Shown here in pieces: positions 36,972-46,039 of a DNA stretch of 64,000 nt (position 1 is its first letter; every line of letters begins with the position of its first letter). Origin of the DNA: Comamonadaceae bacterium OTU4NAUVB1 (GTDB lineage Bacteria; Pseudomonadota; Gammaproteobacteria; Burkholderiales; Burkholderiaceae_C); contig CP099605.1 of the NCBI GenBank assembly GCA_024372625.1, positions 310,001 through 374,000 on the forward strand. Direction: 5' to 3'. Under the pieces are notes generated by a model that saw nothing but the letters and a program-made list of their open reading frames with translations, did not search any database and had not been told where the DNA came from. The translations under genes and the position numbers were made by a program.

Positions 36972-38201
36972 CTATCGAAGACGAGCCGCAATCGCCCTGG
37001 CCAGAGTCTTCCACTGAAGCGTTAGAAGCAGCCGACTGCCCCGGAGTGCGGCCCATAAGATGCGAACGCGTTTGGGATGGGACTTTGAATAGCGGGCAAC
37101 GAAGAGAGTCAGTGGATGGATCCTGGCCCCAGTACTCGACGAAGCGGCCATCGAGAGACTCGTCAAGAGGGCATATCGACTCTGTGATTCCGACTCGGTA
37201 GCCATCCTCTGTTTGGCCAACTCCGAATCCCGCAGCGCCATCCTCTCCTCAAGCCGCGACACGGTGACCTTCAACTCCCTGATGACGTCCGTCGCTGCGG
37301 AGTGTTGCTTCATTGCATCGATGATCTCGGCCTGTAATTTCGTTTCAGTGCGTTTAAGCGATTCGAGTTCCTTGTGCTGCACGACCTTCAGAGCCAGCTC
37401 ATGCTCGCGCCTTTTCAGAATGGCTGTTGTCCGCGCCTCGGCTTCAACAGCTGCATTCACCTTTGAATCGGCGAGATGATTGGTCGTGATGGACCGGCCT
37501 AGCCTACCGTAGGTCGCCCGAACCAGATTGATCTTGTTGTGTGGCGCCTGCATCAGCGCAGCAATCGGTGGAACGATGTTGCTTCCTACTGCGAGAACGC
37601 CTAGGCCTTTTCCGTGAATGAACTCGAACGACGGATAGCTATCTTTGAGCTCTGTCCAGAGACGCCATGCCCCCGAGCGGTCATCATGGAGATTGATGTC
37701 GTGGACAAGGACAATCCCTGAGGAAGAAATTTTTGGAAGCCATCTTTGGCAAACGTTCAAAAGTTCCTCGTAATTCTTTTGGCCCGTCAAATGCAACAGG
37801 TCAACGCTTGAGTCAGTGAAATAGAGGGCGGCATCTATCGACGAGACATTGCGAAGCTCGGCCATGCTGGAGTAGTCACGTTCGATAAGCCCTGCGAGTT
37901 GGCGGTAGACCTCATCGCTCTTAAGGCTTGCACCCTCCGCATTGTTCCATTGACCTACCCCATAGCATGCGCATTCAATGCCCAGCGCCTTGCCAGCTTG
38001 ACAGAAAGTCAAAAGAGAAAATCCGTTGTACGTTCCAATTTCGACGACACGATTGGGACGCAATGCATCCATCAGCCAGAATCCAAAAGGAGCGTGTTCC
38101 ATCCATGTGGATGCCGTCGAATAATGAGGTAACCAAAAAGATGCAACCGAAATGGCCGGATGGTTGGACAGGGGCGTCGCTGCTTGCCAGTCAGGATTCA
38201 T
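36972..38201 (-). CDS. Class I SAM-dependent methyltransferase with C-terminal coiled coil
   Basis: 409 residues. Rossmann motif VVEIGTYNGFSLLTF (about 51-65), with DSSVDLLHLTG and GIVLVHDIN further on, matches Methyltransf_24-type enzymes seen in polysaccharide loci. Residues about 245-345 are a Glu/Lys/Arg-rich predicted coiled coil (EAEARTTAILKRREHELALK); the end is basic and moderately hydrophobic (LRGSRLLLTLQWKTLARAIA). Its ATG overlaps the stop of the upstream glycosyltransferase. It may methylate the glycan; a chain-termination role is an inference. Confidence 0.75.
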   Translation of the reverse strand: MNPDWQAATPLSNHPAISVASFWLPHYSTASTWMEHAPFGFWLMDALRPNRVVEIGTYNGFSLLTFCQAGKALGIECACYGVGQWNNAEGASLKSDEVYRQLAGLIERDYSSMAELRNVSSIDAALYFTDSSVDLLHLTGQKNYEELLNVCQRWLPKISSSGIVLVHDINLHDDRSGAWRLWTELKDSYPSFEFIHGKGLGVLAVGSNIVPPIAALMQAPHNKINLVRATYGRLGRSITTNHLADSKVNAAVEAEARTTAILKRREHELALKVVQHKELESLKRTETKLQAEIIDAMKQHSAATDVIRELKVTVSRLEERMALRDSELAKQRMATESESQSRYALLTSLSMAASSSTGARIHPLTLFVARYSKSHPKRVRILWAALRGSRLLLTLQWKTLARAIAARLR

Positions 38202-39397
38202 AGGGTCTTTTGCTCAAAATAAGGATTCAGTGCGGCAAGGATTGTCGATAGCTGCTGATCCCACCCGTATGTTTCATAAGTTTGCCACGCTGTAGCACTG
38301 GCACAAGTCCCGTAGGCCTTTGGATCGCGCGCCAGTTCCAACGCCTCTTCAAGTGCGACGTCCCATTCATGCGCACGTGCCAAGCGGCCCGTCACCTTGT
38401 TGGACATCGCGTTGCGGAAAGTGGAAGTGGGTGACGCTATGGTCCAGGTGCCGACCGCTGCGGCTTCGAAAAACTTTAGTTCCGACTTGCAGTTGGTAAA
38501 AACATTGTCTTGCAGCGGTGCGATGTTTATCTCGACTTCAGCGATGGCGCGCTGCAAAGATATGTAATTCATCAGGGGCAGTATCTCGACGCGATCCCGA
38601 TAGGCCCCGACCGGCCCTGTCTCATCCAGAAAACCCACTACCCGTAATCGGACGTCGGAATGTTTCTTCAGGACGCGGGCAATTGCCGGCGCAGCTACCG
38701 CAAAATCCCGGTTATGTGTAGGCGAACCACTGAAGTACCCGATAGTAATGTCGCCGCGACGGTGCCAACCACTCTCCTGCTTAGCCGCTAGCAAGGCTTC
38801 TGAATAAGCCTGCTGCTGGCGGTTCATGAAATTGGGAATAACCGCAACGCTCTTTCCGCTCAAGGTGTTTTTCATACGGGAGGCCAGATATTCGTTGGTG
38901 GTGATGCCGCCATCGCAAAGCTTTAGGCTTGCATTCAATCTTCCAATGTACGCAAACCAACTTTCCCATACCCTTGATTCCTCGGCATTCTGCCCCAGAC
39001 TTTCGATCACGATGCGTACATAATCAATATCGAAAACCAGATCGTCGCTTTCGAAAACAATCTTGATCCTAAACCTGAGTGCACGCGCAATGACTCGATG
39101 CAGCGCTGCGCCATAACAGAATCTAGCTACGATGATCACGTCAAGTTCGGAGACAAATGGAACGATGCTATCGAGTTCGTCACCGCTGAACCAAGTTGCA
39201 CCTACCCGTTTTTCTGGGTCAGCCTGAAGCGCCTCGACCATATTGAAAACTCGATATCGAAATGTGCTCGTATCCGGTGTGTTGTATAGCCAAACAACCC
39301 GTCGTGGACGACTGAAGAGAGCAGTTGTCCTTTTTTCTAAAGACACGTCCCAGGGAACAGAATCAAGAACCGGAGCAGCAGGCAGTAGATCGAACAT
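38198..39397 (-). CDS. Glycosyltransferase (GT-B, family 4-like)
   Basis: 399 residues from the ATG at 39397, preceded by GGAG. Features include VVWLYNTPDTSTFRYRVFNM near the start, FESDDLVFDIDYV mid-protein, TTNEYLASRM, ITIGYFSGSPTHNRDF and the GT-B C-terminal Glu region KSELKFFEAAAVGTWTIASP. This fits GT4-like transferases of rhamnan/O-antigen clusters. Sugar unknown. Lies 4 bp after the WsaF-like gene and overlaps the methyltransferase gene, so the three form one leftward operon. Confidence 0.8.
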   Translation of the reverse strand: MFDLLPAAPVLDSVPWDVSLEKRTTALFSRPRRVVWLYNTPDTSTFRYRVFNMVEALQADPEKRVGATWFSGDELDSIVPFVSELDVIIVARFCYGAALHRVIARALRFRIKIVFESDDLVFDIDYVRIVIESLGQNAEESRVWESWFAYIGRLNASLKLCDGGITTNEYLASRMKNTLSGKSVAVIPNFMNRQQQAYSEALLAAKQESGWHRRGDITIGYFSGSPTHNRDFAVAAPAIARVLKKHSDVRLRVVGFLDETGPVGAYRDRVEILPLMNYISLQRAIAEVEINIAPLQDNVFTNCKSELKFFEAAAVGTWTIASPTSTFRNAMSNKVTGRLARAHEWDVALEEALELARDPKAYGTCASATAWQTYETYGWDQQLSTILAALNPYFEQKTL

Positions 39398-39401
39398 TTT
39401 T

Positions 39402-41279
39402 TCATTGCTCCATTGAGAAATGGTTGGCAAGATGCTCGACGACTTTCCCCAAAGATTTTCCCCAATCGCGCGAAATACTATCTTCAGAGCTATTGGATTT
39501 GCGCAATATTGCATTGCCTCCCAAAGAAGTTACGCGTGATAGACCGTCAAGTAAGCTTTTTTCATCTAAATCGCAAGTCAATATATTCTTGGAGTAATTT
39601 GAAAGATCCTGCTTGATGCCATGCTTGTTTGTCAGAACGGCTACACCAGCTCCTGCCAGATCGAACGGCGGATACGATGGATGAGGTGTATCCATCAAGA
39701 CAAATGCCGCATCCATTTTTGCGACAAATTCTTGATACGTCGCCCAGTCCATGCCTTCAACAAGAGTAGGTCTGACACCACGGGGTAAAGTACATTTTGG
39801 CGTATCTTTCCCAACCCAATAAAACTCCCATTCCTCTGGATCCAGTATCCCGATCCTGATTGCTTGTGCGAGAGCTGTTGCTCCCCTCCAAAACAAATTG
39901 CGATAGTTGTTTGGCCGAGCGTAAAAAAAGAATTTTTTCTTACTGTCTGGGTTGCGACTGACTCCTAATGTGCCCGCACTGGGAAATGCAGGCTCGAAAG
40001 CTATAGCGCGGCCTTTGAAGTCATATGCATCAGGCCCGCCGGTCAAGTGGTCCAAAAGCAATTGTGTGTTGACGACAATCGGAATTTCATCTTCTCCTAG
40101 TGTTTCAGAGCACAGCAGACGGTCGTCGCCGAATGGATAAAACATCCGTTCGTCCTCCTGCAAAAGATAGGCGATTTGTTTTCTTGGAACTGCCTCCAAG
40201 ACTGCACGTGTACTCCACCACGAAGTTGTCAAAAATATATCCAGGTTTGTCACTGGCACCTGCATTTGTCCGCTATTGGGTGCAAATGCAACTTCAAAAG
40301 AATTTTCAAGCGATAAAGAATTGCTGCTGAGAATGCTGTTCAATACAGTAGCATCAGGCTGTTCGTGTTGAGTGATCAAACGCAACGTTGCATTGAGACG
40401 GTTTGCCAGAAGTGTTCCGAGGATGATCGATGTTCCTACGCCACCAAATAACGAGGAAGGTGCAACACTGTCAGTGACGATATTGACTCGCAGGACCGAA
40501 GCAGGAATGCTGAAGACCGGCAGAGGCCTGAGAGCTGGCCATCTAATTTCGTAGAGATCGAAGATAGAAGGGAAAAGCGGTTTTGCCGATGGTGCCGTTC
40601 GACCCTCGCTGCGACCATGCTGCAGGAAATGCACTAGAGGATTTAGTTTTGCAGCGGCAACGTCTGGATACTTTTTGAGATAGCCCGAATTGGAAAAAGA
40701 CTCGCTTGGATCCCTGCCCTCTGCGGCGCCCCACTCCAAATAGTGCTTCACGGCATCAATTCCATGCGCGGCCACATCTGGATTACTAGTTAAATAATAA
40801 TTGTCATCGAAAAAAGTAGACTTTCGTACGAGATCTTCCTCTTCGGTTGAAATTTCTGCAGACGAAAAATCAACAGGATGAGGATCGAGCGAGGTGGCAC
40901 TTGGTGATATCGACTGGTGTGCGTTCGAAATGCCGGGATCTCGGCCTTCAAATATTCCATGCTTGATGAAATGAATGAGAGGATTTGTGCCTGATGCAGC
41001 CACGTCAGGGTACAGCGTGAGATACCCTAAGGTCGAAAACGACGGACTTGGATCGCGTCCTTCAATCGCACCGTGCTGAAGATAATGTTGTTCTGGATCC
41101 AGGCCCGCAGCAGCAACGTCAGAATAAAGGGCTAGATAAAAGGAGCTATTAAAGAAAGCTGATCCCCTTAAAAGTTCCAAATCTGTTTGTTGCGCGAGGG
41201 AGGGTTCTGTACTCGATCTGGAGTTACGGACTGGCATGAGGCTTAAATCTTCAATTTTGTACACGAGGCTGGCTGTCAT
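39402..41279 (-). CDS. WsaF-like glycosyltransferase with four N-terminal 'PDVA/EGRDP' repeats
   Basis: 625 residues. Four short repeats occupy about 42-80, 82-116, 156-194 and 196-229, each with YL..Y/NPDVAA, a HYL/HFL..G segment and EGRDP (the last EGRTA). They are paired 1-2 and 3-4 around a Ser-rich spacer. The C-terminal half (about 265-625) matches WsaF-type rhamnosyltransferases: VAPSSLFGGVGTSIILG, KQIAYLLQEDERMFYPFG, KKFFFYARPNNYRNLFWRG, PPFDLAGAGVAVLTN. The repeats resemble those in some RTX and cyanobacterial proteins and may bind glycan or partners. Low-GC gene, divergent from the next. Confidence 0.75.
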   Translation of the reverse strand: MTASLVYKIEDLSLMPVRNSRSSTEPSLAQQTDLELLRGSAFFNSSFYLALYSDVAAAGLDPEQHYLQHGAIEGRDPSPSFSTLGYLTLYPDVAASGTNPLIHFIKHGIFEGRDPGISNAHQSISPSATSLDPHPVDFSSAEISTEEEDLVRKSTFFDDNYYLTSNPDVAAHGIDAVKHYLEWGAAEGRDPSESFSNSGYLKKYPDVAAAKLNPLVHFLQHGRSEGRTAPSAKPLFPSIFDLYEIRWPALRPLPVFSIPASVLRVNIVTDSVAPSSLFGGVGTSIILGTLLANRLNATLRLITQHEQPDATVLNSILSSNSLSLENSFEVAFAPNSGQMQVPVTNLDIFLTTSWWSTRAVLEAVPRKQIAYLLQEDERMFYPFGDDRLLCSETLGEDEIPIVVNTQLLLDHLTGGPDAYDFKGRAIAFEPAFPSAGTLGVSRNPDSKKKFFFYARPNNYRNLFWRGATALAQAIRIGILDPEEWEFYWVGKDTPKCTLPRGVRPTLVEGMDWATYQEFVAKMDAAFVLMDTPHPSYPPFDLAGAGVAVLTNKHGIKQDLSNYSKNILTCDLDEKSLLDGLSRVTSLGGNAILRKSNSSEDSISRDWGKSLGKVVEHLANHFSMEQ

Positions 41280-41801
41280 GATCGAGCTTGCTATCTTCGT
41301 TCAGGACAGGATGTTTGTGCGATCGCCGATTCAGACATGTTAGCGATCCATCGAGAATTTTACCTTTGCGAGGCCGCTTACGTGCACTGGGGTTGCGATG
41401 AATCTACAGAAAGTGTCGCTAGACTTTGCGACGATCGATGCTGTGACTGTCGAGATCGACTCTATGTGTCTAGAATCCAACTTCGCTTTTCTTGTGGCGA
41501 ATTTTCCTTGCATCGTGGTTTGCCGTGATCGCTCAAGACGCTCGCGGACATGCTAGGAGGTAGAGGAAGAAGACTTCAAAATCATCTTTTGTATCATCTG
41601 ATTGTTTGCGAACTGGGGTAAACAAGTCAGATTCAAGAAAGTAGAATCCAGATTTTCATCGCTCGGCAATGAGGTTTGTTGACAATTATGCATCGATGGA
41701 TTTTGGGGTCGCCCAATAAAATTGGGCGAAGTGCTCTGTCGACGGTGAATTTCTAGCGAAACAGCATTTGGAAATCCGGCCCCTACGAATATATAAGACT
41801 T
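41280..41801. promoter_or_regulatory. Divergent intergenic region in the low-GC island
   Basis: 522 bp without a gene I trust. It contains TTGACA at 41679-41684 facing the rightward gene (no matching -10 at 16-18 bp), a perfect hairpin at 41709-41729, and TATATAAG just before the downstream ATG. A 63-codon open frame at 41337-41528 has no ribosome-binding site or recognisable content. Confidence 0.4.
41709..41729 (+). other. Perfect 9-bp hairpin in the leader of the trimodular transferase gene
   Basis: TCGCCCAAT, loop AAA, ATTGGGCGA. It lies 73 bp before the ATG at 41802, downstream of the TTGACA. It could be an operator, an attenuator-like element or an mRNA-stabilising stem; no T-run follows. 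Confidence 0.5.
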
Positions 41802-44800
41802 ATGCACAACAAAACTCTCGAAGAACTGTATCGTTGCCATAAGGGCAAGATATCTGACAAATGGTCTTTATATATCAAGGAATATGCGCGAATTTTCGAA
41901 GATTATAGGTCGGCCCCTATCCGGATGCTGGAGATCGGCATTCAGAACGGCGGTTCTTTGGAAATTTGGTCTGATTATTTCGAGAACGCTTCGTGCATCA
42001 TCGGATCCGATATAGACTTCTTGTGTTCGGAATTAGAGTATGTTAATCGAAATATATGCGTTGTAATTGGCGATGCCAATTCGGACGAGGTTGCTCGTGA
42101 AATATTTGCGAAATGCGATGTGTTCGATATCGTGATCGACGATGGTTCGCATCGATCGAGTGATATTGTTCGATCATTCGCCAGATATTTTCCTGCAGTA
42201 GCAGATGGGGGTCTGTATGTGGTGGAAGATCTACATTGCAGTTATTGGGGCAGCCATGAGGGCGGTCTTTTCGATCCGCTCTCGTCGATTTCATTTTTCA
42301 AAGCTCTGGCCGATGTGATCTCCCATGAGCATTGGGGTGTTAGCCTTTCCAGGCAAGAGCTGATCGTGGATTTTCGCGACGCTTATGGAATCGATATGGT
42401 CGATGAGGTTTTGGCCAGCATACATTCAGTAGAATTTGTTAATTCGATGTGCTTCATTCGACGAATGCCGCCATCATCGAATGTCCTTGGCCTTCGTTTC
42501 ATCACTGGCCAGCATGCGGTTGTAAGTTCAGCCATGAGGGGGCTGCATTTGAGCCACTCGAGTGCTCCCTCTCAGGTGAACAATGACCGGTCTATTCGAT
42601 CTTTTAGCGCGCGTGAAATCGAATTGCAGGCCAGCATCCGAAGCCTGACGCGGGCGATCGAATCCCAGAGTGCCGAGATACTTGAAGGCAAGACGAGAAT
42701 TCTGGATATTGAAAGGCAGAGCGATCGGCTCGCGGAGAGCAACGAAAAAGCGACGCGGGAGTTGATCTTCCAGACTTCGCGCGCTGATGAAATGCAATCG
42801 AAATATGAGAATCTGTTGGGCAAGTACACAAAACTAAAACGTATTGATGCGGGAAAAATAGAAGCTCGAAAGGTGGAGGAAAAAATCCAAAGAGCATTGG
42901 CGCCGTACGTGCTTGAGCTTGACGATGTTCGGAATTCAACAAGCTGGCGTTTGAGTGCGCCAGTACGATGGGTAGGCGGCAAAGTGAAGACATTAAAAAA
43001 TACAAGGCGGGGTATTTCTGCCATGCTTGAACGCCATGGTGGCTTATCGGGGACGCTTAGTCAGTCCATCAAACTGTGGCGCGCGACCGGATGGCACGGT
43101 ATCAGCCGGAGTTTGCGAGGTCTGGCGGCCGGCTCTGTAATGACCAACTCTGGAAAGGCTGTCGCCAATGACTACGCTGCGTGGGTCGAGCGATATTACA
43201 CACTCGATGACACGAAGCGTGGTGAGATCCGCGCAATGATCGAAAATCTGGCAGATGTTCCCCGAATTTCGATTCTTATGCCGACTTACAAGGCCAAGCT
43301 ATCTTGGCTGTCCGCCGCCATCGAATCGGTGCGTAACCAGCTCTATACGAATTGGGAGTTGTGCATCGCGGACGATGCCTCCCATTCGCCAGAGACGTCT
43401 GAACTACTCGACTCCTTCGCTCGCCTGGATCCGCGCATCAAGGTGGTCCATCGGTCCGAGAATGGCCATATTTCAGCTGCGTCGAACAGCGCGTTGGCAC
43501 TTGCGACCGGTCATTGGATCGCATTGATGGATCATGACGATCTGCTGTCGGAAGACGCCTTGTTCTGGATGGCGGATTACATCGATGGTCATCCGGATGT
43601 CAAGCTCATCTATTCTGATGAAGACAAGGTGGACGAAGACGGAAATCGAAAGGATGCTTATTTCAAGCCCGATTGGAATCTGGATCTCTTTTATTCCCAG
43701 AACATGTTTTCTCATCTGGGATTGTATGATGCGGATTTGATTCGCAAAGTTGGAGGTTTCCGCACAGGGTTCGAGGGGTCGCAGGACTACGATCTTGTTC
43801 TTCGCTGCATCGAGCATGTGACGCCGGCACAGATAGGTCATGTCCCGAGGGTTCTTTACCACTGGCGTGTCCACCCGCAGAGCACCGCGAGTTCAACCGA
43901 TGCCAAGCCTTATGCGCAACTGGCTGGCGAAAGAGCCTTGAACGAACATTTTTTGCGCTCTGGCATCAGGGGACGAATAGAATATGTTGGTAATGGCTAC
44001 AGGGCGTTCTACGATTTGCCTGATCCGCAGCCACTTGTATCGCTGATTATTCCAACGCGCAACGCGTTGGGCCTTGTGCGTCAATGTATCGACAGCATTT
44101 TAAGTCGGACAACTTATCAGAATTACGAAATTATCTTAGTAGACAATGGTTCGGATGACGCGGATTCGATCGGGTATTTTAAAACGCTTGCCGAGCATCC
44201 TAAGATCAGTGTGATGAGGGATGATGGAGAATTCAATTACTCCGCGCTCAACAATGCCGCGGTTCTCCGAGCCAAGGGCGAATATGTCGGATTGATCAAC
44301 AATGACATCGAAGTCATCACGCCCGAATGGCTCTCCGACATGGTTGCAATTGCCAGCCAGCCTGGTGTCGGTGCTGTAGGGGCTCGTCTCTGGTACTCCG
44401 ACTACACCCTTCAGCATGGCGGTGTCATCTTGGGGATCGGTGGCGTTGCAGGGCATGCGCACAAAAGGTTACCTAAAGAGCGCAGGGGATATTTCGAACG
44501 TGCTGCATTGATGCAATCCTTTTCCGCAGTTACCGCAGCATGTCTGGTCATCCAAAAAAAGCATTACCTGGCGGTGGATGGGCTCAATGAGACTAATCTG
44601 AAAGTCGCTTTCAACGACGTTGATTTTTGTATCAGGCTCCGAGATTTGGGTCTCAGGAACGTTTGGACACCGTACGCTGAGCTTTTTCATCATGAATCTG
44701 CTACACGCGGTGACGATACGCATCCGGAGAAGCAGAAGCGGTTCGAATTGGAAGCTCGGTATATGCTCACTCGTTGGGGAGATGCCTTGAGACATGATCC

Positions 44801-44867
44801 GGCATATAACCTCAACCTGACGCTGGTTCATGAAGATTTCAGCTTGGCTTGGCCGCCAGCAATTTAA
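41802..44867 (+). CDS. Trimodular methyltransferase-coiled coil-double GT2 glycosyltransferase
   Basis: 1021 residues. Residues about 1-235: methyltransferase (MLEIGIQNGGSLEIW, FDIVIDDGSHRSSDI, GGLYVVEDLH). About 265-370: coiled coil. About 380: linker NSTSWRLSAPVRWVG, common in O-antigen transferases. About 485-720: first GT2 domain (ISILMPTYKAKLSWL, MDHDDLLSEDA). About 744-1000: second GT2 domain (VSLIIPTRNALGLV, GLINNDIEV, FNDVDFCIRLRDLG). The protein could both extend and methylate a glycan at the cytoplasmic membrane face. Low-GC codon use throughout; the broken membrane-protein gene begins 10 bp later. Confidence 0.85.
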   Translation: MHNKTLEELYRCHKGKISDKWSLYIKEYARIFEDYRSAPIRMLEIGIQNGGSLEIWSDYFENASCIIGSDIDFLCSELEYVNRNICVVIGDANSDEVAREIFAKCDVFDIVIDDGSHRSSDIVRSFARYFPAVADGGLYVVEDLHCSYWGSHEGGLFDPLSSISFFKALADVISHEHWGVSLSRQELIVDFRDAYGIDMVDEVLASIHSVEFVNSMCFIRRMPPSSNVLGLRFITGQHAVVSSAMRGLHLSHSSAPSQVNNDRSIRSFSAREIELQASIRSLTRAIESQSAEILEGKTRILDIERQSDRLAESNEKATRELIFQTSRADEMQSKYENLLGKYTKLKRIDAGKIEARKVEEKIQRALAPYVLELDDVRNSTSWRLSAPVRWVGGKVKTLKNTRRGISAMLERHGGLSGTLSQSIKLWRATGWHGISRSLRGLAAGSVMTNSGKAVANDYAAWVERYYTLDDTKRGEIRAMIENLADVPRISILMPTYKAKLSWLSAAIESVRNQLYTNWELCIADDASHSPETSELLDSFARLDPRIKVVHRSENGHISAASNSALALATGHWIALMDHDDLLSEDALFWMADYIDGHPDVKLIYSDEDKVDEDGNRKDAYFKPDWNLDLFYSQNMFSHLGLYDADLIRKVGGFRTGFEGSQDYDLVLRCIEHVTPAQIGHVPRVLYHWRVHPQSTASSTDAKPYAQLAGERALNEHFLRSGIRGRIEYVGNGYRAFYDLPDPQPLVSLIIPTRNALGLVRQCIDSILSRTTYQNYEIILVDNGSDDADSIGYFKTLAEHPKISVMRDDGEFNYSALNNAAVLRAKGEYVGLINNDIEVITPEWLSDMVAIASQPGVGAVGARLWYSDYTLQHGGVILGIGGVAGHAHKRLPKERRGYFERAALMQSFSAVTAACLVIQKKHYLAVDGLNETNLKVAFNDVDFCIRLRDLGLRNVWTPYAELFHHESATRGDDTHPEKQKRFELEARYMLTRWGDALRHDPAYNLNLTLVHEDFSLAWPPAI

Positions 44868-44877
44868 AGAGGGCTCG

Positions 44878-46039
44878 ATGCGGAAGCTGGCTGAAAAGAA
44901 TTCAATAATTTGGGCCATCTACCTATCACTGGGCTTTCTGTATGTATCGCAGTATTGGTCGCCATCTTCCTATGCGCTGGTGCTGCGCTAATTGGGGGTG
45001 GCGGATGTTGGTCTGGTGTTTGGCGAGCCGCGCGCTATCCGTTCCGATGAATGGGCGGTGGTCACGCCGCTGACGCAGGCGACCGTCCGCAATGATTTCC
45101 AGCGCATCAACCAGACCTCCTACTACAAGGAGGATCTGCGCATCAACTACGGGCTGCCGCTGCGTGACTGGGAACTGATCTTCAAGCCGACGATGTGGGG
45201 CTACCTGATCCTGGATGCCGCCCATGCCTATTCCCTGCACTGGTACGCGGCCTTCGCGATGTTCCTGATCGGGCATGCGCTGCTGTTCCAGCGCCTGAGC
45301 CTCGGAGCGGTCGAGGCCTGGGTGTTGTCGTGCGGGCTCTATTTCACCGGCTACGCACAGTTCTGGTGGAGCGAGAAAGGACCGGTCTTGGCGTTCTTTC
45401 CCTGGGTCGTGTTGGCACTGCTGGCACCCTTGCCCCGGCTGGCGCGTTTGACGTTGTTCTACTGGCTGGCCGCGTCGTGGCTCATCACGGACTTCTATGT
45501 GCCCGTGTTCATTTCGCTGGCTTTCGTCGCCGCATTGCTCCTGCTGGTGACGGGCCGTGACTAGCTGCGATTGGGACGCTTGGCTGCGCTGCTGCTCGCG
45601 ACCATCGCCGCTGGTGGCACGACTGCGCTATACCTGAAGGACTATCTGATCAAGACTGCCAGCACGATCTACCCAGGGCGCCGCGTGATCGACGGTGGTG
45701 CGGTTCCAGCGTTCGAATGGTGGGGTCAGTGGCAGCGCCGACGGCTGGCTGCACCTGCGGGTCTGCGAACCTGTGGCGCAGGTGTGTGCGAGCGGGCGCC
45801 GCGCACTGCGCGAAACCGCCGACAACGCCTATGCCACCGTGACCCTGGACCGCTCCGTGACGTTGGCCGCCACGCCGACCGCGCTGACCTATTCGCTGTG
45901 GACCGAGGGCGCCCGCACGCCCGTGGCGCTCCTGACCCAGCCGGCCGCAGGCCCGGATGTCGGCCCGTTCGAACTCGACGGCGTTCCCTCCCACCTGACC
46001 GCGCGCTTTCGCATCGACCTCGAACCCATTGCGCCATGA
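44878..46039 (+). pseudogene. Decayed polytopic membrane-protein gene (DUF7657/YfhO-like)
   Basis: One reading frame starts at ATG 44878, stops at TAA 44989-44991, continues in frame to TAG 45562-45564, and continues again to about 45730. Joined, it reads as a membrane protein: SIIWAIYLSLGFLYVSQYW, IRSDEWAVVTPL, INYGLPLRDWELIFKP, FTGYAQFWWSEKGPV, DYLIKTASTIYPGRRV. After about 45730 the coding signal moves to another frame (GSADGWLHLRVCEPVAQVC) and ends at TGA 46037-46039. Both stops could come from CAA/CAG by C-to-T change, and the frame jump points to an internal deletion. The last stop overlaps the next gene's ATG. Confidence 0.8.

Larger units (their letters stand above)
36927..44990. other. 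Low-GC island inside the O-antigen locus
   Basis: From just after rfbC to the first in-frame stop of the broken membrane-protein gene, base composition is visibly less GC-rich than either flank, with AT-ending codons frequent. It contains two glycosyltransferase genes, two methyltransferase/coiled-coil genes (one fused to glycosyltransferases) and a 522-bp intergenic stretch. No integrase, transposase or flanking repeat was seen, so homologous exchange between shared rfb and downstream genes is the likely mechanism. Boundaries are by eye. Confidence 0.75.

Noticed and set aside
41337..41528. 63-codon open frame in the island intergenic region
   Set aside because: No ribosome-binding site, no recognisable motif, Cys/Arg-rich composition, and flanked by non-coding sequence.
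36927..44990. Integrative element or genomic island with mobility genes
   Set aside because: No integrase, transposase, tRNA or att-like repeat was seen at either edge; homologous exchange explains it better.
45695..46039. Separate small gene for the C-terminal part of the broken membrane protein
   Set aside because: No ribosome-binding site and it begins mid-domain in a different frame; reading it as the displaced end of the pseudogene is simpler.
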